Part shown: positions 1 to 5,790 of the stretch, piece after piece | Layout: the number at the start of each line of letters is the position of its first letter | Position numbering within the stretch: position 1 is the stretch's first letter | Origin: CBFGTA01 sp965651595 | GTDB taxonomy: Bacteria; Actinomycetota; Actinomycetes; S36-B12; UBA10799 | Direction: 5' to 3' | Length of the DNA stretch: 13,690 nt | Assembly (NCBI GenBank): GCA_965651595.1 | Contig: CBFGTA010000060.1 | Location: 1-13,690, forward strand | Program-made: the position numbers and the translations under genes | The notes under the pieces: model-generated | Database searches by the model: none | The model's input: the letters and a program-made list of their open reading frames with translations, nothing else | Told to the model about the DNA's origin: nothing

Positions 1-763
1 ACTCGGGCGCGGTGGTGTTGCCCCGCAGGCGTGGGATCGCCTTCTCCAAAAGGCAGCACGGGCTCAAGCCGACGGTGTACTCGCCGTCGAAGGGGTGTGG
101 TCTCACTTGGCCTACGCGGATTGCCCGGGTCACCCGACGATCGGTTCCCAAATCGAGGCCTTCGAGCAGGCCGTAGCGAGTGCTCACAGAGTGGGTGTCC
201 GGCCACGGTTGCGCCATATCGCCAACTCGGCGGCAACCCTGGCCACTCCGGCAGCCCACTATGATCTAGTCCGACCCGGGATCGCGGCCTACGGCGTATC
301 ACCCGGACCCGATCTGGGGCAACCGCACGACTGGGGCCTGCAGCCGGTCATGACCGTTCAGGCACGCCTGGTGCAGAGCAAGCAGTTGCCAGCTGGCCAC
401 GGCATCTCCTACGGCCATCGTCACCACCTCTCCGGTGATAGTTGCGTCGCGCTCGTTCCACTCGGTTACGCAGACGGAATTCCTCGCCACGCCAGTGGCG
501 CGGGACCGGTGGCAATCGCTGGCCGTCGGCGAGCAGTGGCCGGTACCGTGTGCATGGATCAGTTCGTCGTTGATCTGGGTGCTGCGGAAGCGGCGCCAGG
601 AGATGTGGTGACACTGTGGGGAGATCCGGCGATCGGGGGACCGGGCACGCCGAGTGTTCAGGACTGGGCGGATGCGGCTGGGACTATCGGCTACGAGTTG
701 GTTACCCGTCTCGGCCCGCGGGTCAGGCGGATCGAGTTTCATCAACCACCCCCGGCACCATAG
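1..763 (+). CDS. alr: Alanine racemase, 3' part (5' end outside window)
   Basis: PLP-dependent alanine racemase, which interconverts L- and D-alanine in the cytoplasm and supplies D-Ala for peptidoglycan. The reading frame is open from base 2, so the gene begins upstream and only about 253 C-terminal residues are present. Visible family signatures are an early LGRGGV segment, GVWSHLAYAD, the HIANSAATL stretch of the barrel domain, PLGYADGIPR (which carries the catalytic tyrosine of the second active-site domain) and GTVCMDQFVVDLG. The PLP-binding lysine region lies upstream and cannot be checked. It ends with TAG, followed by a 55-base gap before the hydrolase gene, so it may share a transcript with the downstream operon. 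Family assignment is secure from the motifs. Confidence 0.95.
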   Translation, partial: LGRGGVAPQAWDRLLQKAARAQADGVLAVEGVWSHLAYADCPGHPTIGSQIEAFEQAVASAHRVGVRPRLRHIANSAATLATPAAHYDLVRPGIAAYGVSPGPDLGQPHDWGLQPVMTVQARLVQSKQLPAGHGISYGHRHHLSGDSCVALVPLGYADGIPRHASGAGPVAIAGRRRAVAGTVCMDQFVVDLGAAEAAPGDVVTLWGDPAIGGPGTPSVQDWADAAGTIGYELVTRLGPRVRRIEFHQPPPAP

Positions 764-818
764 GGACGGCGACGACACAGCGGCCACGACGGGGCACGGC
801 GAAAGGACGAATCAAGAG

Positions 819-1907
819 ATGAGCAGGGCGAGCAGATCCGAACGTCGTTGGCCAACGATTGCAGCGGGCGTGGTGGCGTTCGGCATCGGATGCGGGCTCG
901 GTGCATGGTGGGAACGACGAACACTTGGCCAACAATTCGCTGGCATTGGCCACAATCTGGGAGCATTCGGAACCCTGCACGGCGACGAATATCGGGTCCG
1001 GGCCGACGACGGTGAAGAACTGTTCGTCGAAGTCGACGATTGCGACGATTCCGACGGGCCAGTGGTGACGGTGATCTTCTCCCACGGATATTCCCTCAAT
1101 CACCACTGTTGGCATTTCCAGCGGCAACATCTGCGCAACCGCGCGCGGTTGGTGTTCGTGGATCAGAGAGGACACGGAGAATCAACCCGCGGCGTGGATG
1201 GCTCGCACACCATCGACCAGCTCGGCCGCGACCTCGGCTGCGTCGTCGACTTCGTGCGCGATCGGTGGTCCGGACCAGTTGTGCTGATCGGTCACTCCAT
1301 GGGCGGAATGACCGTCATGGCGGCGGCGGCCGAACGACCCGACCTGTTTGCGGCCGAGGGGCCAATCGCGGGCGTTGGACTGCTCGGGACAGCTGCCGGG
1401 GGACTGGGGAAGGCCGCGTTTGGGCTACCTGCTGGCGTGTCGAAGGTGTTTCTGGCACTGGCTCCTTCGGCCCTGGCCACTCTCGCTCGGTATCCGCGCT
1501 TGGTGGATCGCAGTCGTCAATCCGGTAGTGACCTGGGCTATTGGCTTGTCGTGCGGTACAGTTTCGGGTCTGAAGTGGACACGACTTCCATCGAGTTCAC
1601 GTCCCGGATGATCAACGCAACTCACCTGGACGTCATTGCTGATTTCTTGCCAGGCTTGGAGGCCCACGACAAGCGCGATGCCCTCGACGCGCTGGCTGAC
1701 CTGCCGGTACTGGTCATGGTGGGGACTGTCGATCGCATGACCCCACCGCGGTTTTCGCGCGAAATCCTCACGCATCTGCCGGACGCAGACGCATACTTCC
1801 TGCCCGACACCGGCCACATGCTGATGCTCGAACGCGCCGACGTGGTGAACCAGGCCATCGACGACCTGCTGGCAGTGGTCACCCCGGCAGAGCCAGCAGC
1901 CCAGTGA
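819..1907 (+). CDS. Membrane-anchored alpha/beta hydrolase
   Basis: Alpha/beta-hydrolase-fold enzyme of unknown substrate, 362 residues. An N-terminal hydrophobic segment at about residues 11-31, preceded by several arginines, looks like a signal anchor that would leave the catalytic domain outside the membrane. The oxyanion-hole motif is FSHGYSLNHH. The nucleophile elbow is GHSMGG (Ser160). The likely acid is Asp305 in GTVDRMTPP and the likely base is His333 in DTGHMLML, so the triad is complete. The ATG at 819 was chosen because AAGGA lies 11 bases upstream and the hydrophobic segment follows at once; the frame is open further upstream but overlaps alr. Its end overlaps tsaE by four bases. 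From memory a similar hydrolase sits between alr and tsaE in Streptomyces, so the position is probably conserved, but the role is not known to me. Confidence 0.85.
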   Translation: MSRASRSERRWPTIAAGVVAFGIGCGLGAWWERRTLGQQFAGIGHNLGAFGTLHGDEYRVRADDGEELFVEVDDCDDSDGPVVTVIFSHGYSLNHHCWHFQRQHLRNRARLVFVDQRGHGESTRGVDGSHTIDQLGRDLGCVVDFVRDRWSGPVVLIGHSMGGMTVMAAAAERPDLFAAEGPIAGVGLLGTAAGGLGKAAFGLPAGVSKVFLALAPSALATLARYPRLVDRSRQSGSDLGYWLVVRYSFGSEVDTTSIEFTSRMINATHLDVIADFLPGLEAHDKRDALDALADLPVLVMVGTVDRMTPPRFSREILTHLPDADAYFLPDTGHMLMLERADVVNQAIDDLLAVVTPAEPAAQ

Positions 1908-2503
1908 GCCAGGGTCCCACGGCACGGGAGCCGCTCGGTCCGGTCAGTGAAACCGCCGAGTCCGGTACCGTCATGGCTGACGCTCGAGTAGGTAATGCCG
2001 GGCAGATGCACCAATTCGGAGTCGCTCTAGCCGAGATCCTCGACGCGGGTGACCTCGTCATTGTGGACGGCCCGCTAGGGGCGGGCAAGACGACGTTGGT
2101 GCGAGGCCTCGGGGACGGTCTCGGCGTCGAAGTTCCGGTGAGTAGTCCCACGTTTGTATTGGCCCGGGAGCACTCAACGGCCCCGGGTCGTCCCCCGTTG
2201 ATTCATGTCGACGTCTACCGACTCGACGCCCAGGACGTGGGAGCCGATCTGGGCCTCGAAGAAGCGCTCGACAGGTCGCCTGGCTCGGCGATTGTGGTGG
2301 TCGAGTGGGGTCGAGGTCGGGTCGAGTGGTTGAGTGACTCTCACGTCTTGATCACTATCGACCGCGCCGCAGAGGGCCCTTCCCAGAGTGACTTCGGCGA
2401 AGTCGAGACAGATCCGCGCCGCGTGATGGTCACCGTCACCGGTCCGAAGTGGAGCGGGAACCGTGGCGAGCGGTTGCGCCACAAGTTCGGAGAACTCTCG
2501 TGA
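1904..2503 (+). CDS. tsaE: tRNA t6A biosynthesis ATPase TsaE
   Basis: P-loop ATPase of the TsaB-TsaD-TsaE complex, which transfers the threonylcarbamoyl group to A37 of ANN-decoding tRNAs in the cytoplasm; TsaE is needed for turnover. The Walker A motif GPLGAGKTT spans residues 56-64 (Lys62). SSPTFVLAREH is the usual conserved loop, followed by HVDVYRL and the hydrophobic strand IVVVEWG. The GTG at 1904 overlaps the hydrolase stop as GTGA and gives 199 residues. An in-frame ATG at 1973 would give 176, nearer the usual family size of about 150-160, so the first 23 residues may be an extension or untranslated. The GTGA overlap favours the upstream start. There is also some extra C-terminal sequence rich in charged residues. 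Confidence 0.93.
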   Translation: MSQGPTAREPLGPVSETAESGTVMADARVGNAGQMHQFGVALAEILDAGDLVIVDGPLGAGKTTLVRGLGDGLGVEVPVSSPTFVLAREHSTAPGRPPLIHVDVYRLDAQDVGADLGLEEALDRSPGSAIVVVEWGRGRVEWLSDSHVLITIDRAAEGPSQSDFGEVETDPRRVMVTVTGPKWSGNRGERLRHKFGELS

Positions 2504-3453
2504 ACGGCGCCAATGGGGTAAGTCACTTGGGCGCCTCAGACGCCGGGACAGGAGCGGGGACCACCACTGCTGATGGTCGGTTGTCTGCCTGGCAACTGAA
2601 TCCGAATCGCGCCGTAGTGGCCTACCTTGACACGGCAGCCGACCACACTGCTGTCGGTCTGGCCCAGATACGCCCGCAGGCCGCAAGGGCCCCGGCCCGA
2701 ATCGATGGCCCGGGCGCTGATCTGGCCGCCAGCTCGGTCGAGGTGGTGGCTGCCTGGGGCCAGTCACTACCCGAGGGCAACGCCGGGGAAGTCCTCACTC
2801 CCTTGCTCGACGACGTCGTGGCGGGAGCGGGATGGTCACGGGCAGATTTCGCTGGCAACTGTGCCGGTGTCATCGTGGGTGTGGGGCCGGGACCCTATAC
2901 CGGGACCAGGGTTGCAGTCGCGACAGGTCGGGCGATCGCCTGGGCGTCGTCAGCACCCGTGATTGGCATTCTGACGCTTGATGCTCTCGCCGCATCGCTG
3001 GCGCACGACCCTCGCAACCCGCAGGGAGAAGTCATCGTTTTCACGGACGCGCGGCGCCGAGAGATCTACTGGGCGAGGTACCGCTGGGCAGCGCCGCCGG
3101 GGCAGGTGGGCTGCTTCGAGCGGGTCGACGGCCCAGCGGTGTCGTCGCCGGCCGATGTTCGCTCTTTGTCAGCCGGGCGGCCCTGGTGGGGTAGCAGCGG
3201 GCCACGCCTGGCCGACGCTCTCGCCGGGTTGTCTCAGGAACACCATCCGCTGACCGTCGTGCCGACTGCGGTCTTGCCGTGGGCCGTGAGCCAGTGGGTG
3301 TCCCACGGCGCCCGCATGCCCGCCCAGCCCGATTTGGCCGCACATGGTCGGGACGGACGGGGACTCGTCCATTACGGGTCGACAATCTTCACTCCGCAAC
3401 CCGTGTACTTGCGTAGGCCCGATGCTCGCGCTCCCGGTCAGGGGAATCCGTGA
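2500..3453 (+). CDS. tsaB: t6A complex subunit TsaB
   Basis: Inactive ASKHA-fold partner that dimerises with TsaD in t6A37 synthesis. Diagnostic segments are AYLDTAADHTAVGL (the usual N-terminal strand), GVGPGPYTGTRVAVATGRAI and VFTDARRREIYWARY. The GTG at 2500 overlaps the tsaE stop by four bases and has GGAG seven bases upstream. It gives 317 residues, clearly longer than the typical 220-240. About 39 residues, rich in Gly, Ala and Thr, precede the conserved first strand. A GTG at 2617 would remove that extension but has no visible ribosome site. The C-terminal part after the DARR segment is also long and divergent, as is common for actinobacterial TsaB. Some actinobacteria have tsaB fused to rimI; here the two are separate but overlap. 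Confidence 0.92.
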   Translation: MNGANGVSHLGASDAGTGAGTTTADGRLSAWQLNPNRAVVAYLDTAADHTAVGLAQIRPQAARAPARIDGPGADLAASSVEVVAAWGQSLPEGNAGEVLTPLLDDVVAGAGWSRADFAGNCAGVIVGVGPGPYTGTRVAVATGRAIAWASSAPVIGILTLDALAASLAHDPRNPQGEVIVFTDARRREIYWARYRWAAPPGQVGCFERVDGPAVSSPADVRSLSAGRPWWGSSGPRLADALAGLSQEHHPLTVVPTAVLPWAVSQWVSHGARMPAQPDLAAHGRDGRGLVHYGSTIFTPQPVYLRRPDARAPGQGNP

Positions 3454-4037
3454 TGGCGGGTCGCGGAGCCGTTGTTGACGTGCAGATCCGGCTCATGCGG
3501 TGGCGCGACATCGAATGCGTCCTGCCTATCGAGCAAGCCGAGTTCGGGGCGGAAGCGTGGCCAGCCGAGACGTTCTGGTCGGAACTCGCTGGCTTCACCG
3601 GTCGGGCCCACTACCTGGTGGCCGAGGTCGCTAGTGCAGGCACCGGCCAGTCTGGCTTGCCCGCTCCAATCGTGGCGTATGCCGGTGGCTGCCAACTCGG
3701 CACTGACGTGGAAATCCGCACGGTCTGCGTGGCAGCGAGCTATAGGCGGCACGCCATCGCGTCACAACTACTGGGTACGTTGATCCAGAGCGCTATCGAG
3801 GCGCAGGCGTCACGAATGCTGTTAGAGGTGCGGGCAGACAACCCTGGGGCGATTGCCTTCTATCGTCGACACGGGTTCGAGGTGCTCCACCGCCGTCCGG
3901 GCTACTACCGTCCCAATATCGATGCGCTCGTCATGGCGCGAAGCATCGATCAAGATTGGGCTGGCGGGTCACCTGACGAGGTCACTGCCAGTCCAAGCCC
4001 ACGTGCAACGGATCGCAGGGAGGGGATGCAACAGTGA
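3450..4037 (+). CDS. rimI: GNAT acetyltransferase RimI
   Basis: GNAT-fold N-acetyltransferase; the family acetylates the N-terminal alanine of ribosomal protein bS18, and the gene commonly accompanies tsaB and tsaD. The N-terminal RLMRWRDIECVLPIEQAEF matches the RimI opening. The acetyl-CoA motif A is VCVAASYRRHAIASQLL, in which the usual Gly of RxxGxG/A is Ala. NPGAIAFYRRHGFEVLHRR contains the conserved tyrosine (Tyr138) of motif B, and RPGYYRP follows. The start is a GTGATG double codon: GTG at 3450 overlaps the tsaB stop as GTGA and ATG at 3453 follows in frame, with GGGGA upstream. At 195 residues it exceeds the usual 150 or so because of a tail of about 33 polar residues after ARSIDQDW. 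The exact substrate is inferred from family and context only. Confidence 0.9.
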   Translation: MMAGRGAVVDVQIRLMRWRDIECVLPIEQAEFGAEAWPAETFWSELAGFTGRAHYLVAEVASAGTGQSGLPAPIVAYAGGCQLGTDVEIRTVCVAASYRRHAIASQLLGTLIQSAIEAQASRMLLEVRADNPGAIAFYRRHGFEVLHRRPGYYRPNIDALVMARSIDQDWAGGSPDEVTASPSPRATDRREGMQQ

Positions 4038-5110
4038 ATGCACCAGTCATCCTCGGAATCGAAACGTCCTGTGACGAGACCGGAATCGGTATCGTGAGCG
4101 GCCAAGAGCTGCTCGTCGACGAGATCGCCAGCAGCGTTGACGAGCACGCCCGCTTCGGAGGAGTGGTCCCTGAGATCGCGAGCCGCGCCCACCTGGAAGC
4201 GATCATGTCAGGTATCTCGCGAGCCTGCTCCAGGGTGGGGATGGTGCCCACCGATCTTGATGCAATAGCGGTGACAGCCGGGCCCGGTCTAGCCGGAGCA
4301 TTACTGGTGGGAACGTCCACGGCCCAAGGGTTGGCGTGGGCCCTCGATCGCCCCGTGTACGCGGTCAACCACCTCGCCGCGCACGTGGCAGTGGATGAGC
4401 TCGTCCACGGCGACCTTCCCAGTCCGTGCATCGCACTACTCGTGTCGGGGGGCCACACGAGTTTGCTGCTGGTTGACAACATCGCCGAGCGGGTTGTCCC
4501 CCTGGGGGCCACCCTCGATGATGCTGCCGGAGAGGCGTTCGACAAGGTTGCGCGACTGCTGGGGTTGGGTTTTCCGGGGGGGCCTGAAATCGATCGCCAC
4601 GCGCTGACCGGTGATCGCTGCGCCATCGACTTCCCACGCGGACTGTCGCGGGCATCGGATCAGGCCGAGCATGCCTGGGACTTCTCCTTTAGTGGACTCA
4701 AGACTGCCGTGGCGCGGTGGGTGGAGCGGGCTCAGGCCGACCAGGTTTACGTTTCCGTTCCGGATGTGGCGGCCTCTTTCCAGGAAGCCGTGGTGGACGT
4801 CCTCGTGACCAAGGCGTTGAAGGCGTGTGCGCACTTTGGGGTCAACGAACTCATGATCGGAGGAGGTGTTGCGGCCAACAGTCGCCTGCGGGCGTGGGCG
4901 ATCGAACAGGGGAAGGCTCGGGGCGTGCGTGTGCGGATTCCGCCAGCCCGGCTGTGCACCGACAACGGAGCGATGGTGGCAGCGCTCGGATCGGCCATGG
5001 TGCGAGCAGGAATGGAGCCGAGTCCACTGGACTTTCCGACACGCTCAACGATGCCTATCGACGTTCCGTACTTCCCTCCGCATCCACCAGGGAGCCACCA
5101 CTGCCACTGA
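4034..5110 (+). CDS. tsaD: tRNA t6A37 threonylcarbamoyltransferase TsaD
   Basis: Catalytic ASKHA-fold subunit that transfers threonylcarbamoyl from threonylcarbamoyl-AMP to A37 of ANN-decoding tRNAs. The N-terminus LGIETSCDETGIGIV is the family signature. The metal ligands appear as His113 and His117 in NHLAAHVAVD and Asp310 in CTDNGAM. The phosphate and nucleotide segments LLVSGGHTSL, GEAFDKVARLLGLGFPGGP and MIGGGVAANSRL are all present. The length of 358 residues is normal. The GTG start at 4034 overlaps the rimI stop as GTGA, with a strong GGGAGGGG ribosome site about eight bases upstream. A run of seven G at 4576-4582 lies in frame and does not disrupt the gene. It is the last gene of the packed operon; a 266-base gap with its own promoter separates it from groES. 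Confidence 0.97.
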   Translation: MNAPVILGIETSCDETGIGIVSGQELLVDEIASSVDEHARFGGVVPEIASRAHLEAIMSGISRACSRVGMVPTDLDAIAVTAGPGLAGALLVGTSTAQGLAWALDRPVYAVNHLAAHVAVDELVHGDLPSPCIALLVSGGHTSLLLVDNIAERVVPLGATLDDAAGEAFDKVARLLGLGFPGGPEIDRHALTGDRCAIDFPRGLSRASDQAEHAWDFSFSGLKTAVARWVERAQADQVYVSVPDVAASFQEAVVDVLVTKALKACAHFGVNELMIGGGVAANSRLRAWAIEQGKARGVRVRIPPARLCTDNGAMVAALGSAMVRAGMEPSPLDFPTRSTMPIDVPYFPPHPPGSHHCH

Positions 5111-5220
5111 GTCTCCCGCTGAGTTGTGGCAGCACGAGGGGCAGCCGCAGGAGACCCGTTGATTCTGACAACGAGTTCAGGCCGGTTGAGGATGTTGCGC
5201 GACCCAAAACGGGAGTCTCC

Positions 5221-5249
5221 TTGACGTCGGCCGCTGTCCCTACGATACT
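5221..5249 (+). promoter_or_regulatory. Sigma70-type promoter of groES-groEL
   Basis: TTGACG at 5221-5226 is a strong -35 match. GATACT at 5244-5249, after a 17-base spacer, is a fair -10 match. The predicted transcription start is near 5256, at the first base of the CIRCE operator, which is the usual geometry for HrcA repression of groE in Gram-positive bacteria. The assignment rests on spacing and consensus only. Confidence 0.7.
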
Positions 5250-5254
5250 GTTGG

Positions 5255-5281
5255 TTAGCACTCTCCGCCGGGGAGTGCTAG
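5255..5281 (+). promoter_or_regulatory. CIRCE operator (HrcA binding site)
   Basis: TTAGCACTC at 5255-5263, nine spacer bases, then GAGTGCTAG at 5273-5281. The CIRCE consensus is TTAGCACTC-N9-GAGTGCTAA, so only the final base differs; the left arm is perfect. It sits just downstream of the -10 element and about 95 bases before groES. By family knowledge the HrcA repressor binds here and releases on heat shock. The hrcA gene is not in this window. Confidence 0.95.
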
Positions 5282-5376
5282 AGGGGAATCGTTGGACCCG
5301 CGACGACAACGAGAACTCCTCACGCACAACAATCAACTGTCAGATATCCATCAACCCGTATGGGGAGGTTAGGGAC

Positions 5377-5676
5377 GTGTCTGTCTCTATCAAGCCACTT
5401 GAGGACCGGATCCTCGTTCAGACGCTCGACGCCGAACAGACCACAGCGTCTGGCCTGGTGATTCCGGATACCGCGAAAGAAAAGCCGCAAGAAGGCAAGG
5501 TCCTGGCTGTTGGTCCGGGCCGCTTTGATGAGGATGGCGACAAGCGTATCCCCCTCGACATCGAGGTCGGAGACGTAGTTGTCTACTCCAAGTACGGCGG
5601 AACCGAAGTCAAGTACAACGGTGAAGAGTACTTGATCTTGTCAGCACGCGACGTGCTGGCCATCGTCGAGAAGTAA
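5377..5676 (+). CDS. groES: Co-chaperonin GroES (Hsp10)
   Basis: Seven-membered lid of the GroEL folding chamber; cytoplasmic. The protein is 99 residues, normal for the family. It opens with SVSIKPLEDRILVQ and contains the flexible mobile loop around EQTTASGLVIPDTAKEKPQ, which contacts GroEL, then EGKVLAVGPGRFDEDG. The C-terminal strands include VGDVVVYSKYGGTEV and the ending EEYLILSARDVLAIVEK. The frame stays open far upstream into tsaD, but the GTG at 5377 is chosen because GGAGG at 5364-5368 lies eight bases before it and the protein then starts exactly where the family starts. The CIRCE operator and promoter upstream indicate HrcA-controlled heat-shock expression. It is followed by a 114-base gap with a strong hairpin, then groEL. 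Confidence 0.97.
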   Translation: MSVSIKPLEDRILVQTLDAEQTTASGLVIPDTAKEKPQEGKVLAVGPGRFDEDGDKRIPLDIEVGDVVVYSKYGGTEVKYNGEEYLILSARDVLAIVEK

Positions 5677-5683
5677 ACCGAGA

Positions 5684-5721
5684 ACTTCGCGCCCTTCGGC
5701 AACTGCCGAAGGGCGCGAAGT
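5684..5721 (+). terminator. 17-bp perfect hairpin between groES and groEL
   Basis: An inverted repeat with arms 5684-5700 and 5705-5721 pairs perfectly over 17 bases around a four-base AACT loop. It begins eight bases after the groES stop. No T-run follows, so it is not a classic intrinsic terminator. It could be a partial terminator, an mRNA stabiliser for groES, or a processing site; cleavage at an intergenic groESL stem-loop is known in Agrobacterium. The structure is certain, its function is not. Confidence 0.75.
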
Positions 5722-5790
5722 CTGCGGCACTTGCCGTATTTCACGACTCTCACTGATCCGCAACTCTTTCCGACTCGCTAAGGACAGTTC

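Noticed and set aside
4576..4582. Run of seven G in tsaD as a possible frameshift site
   Set aside because: The frame reads through to a normal full-length TsaD (GFPGGP is a conserved motif), so there is no sign of a slip.
3982..4626. Minus-strand 214-codon frame opposite tsaD
   Set aside because: Ser/Pro/Arg-rich translation without motifs, overlapping conserved tsaD sequence.
5111..5220. Terminator after tsaD
   Set aside because: No stable stem followed by a T-run is visible; only short imperfect complementarities such as GTTG/CAAC were found, so read-through into groES remains possible.
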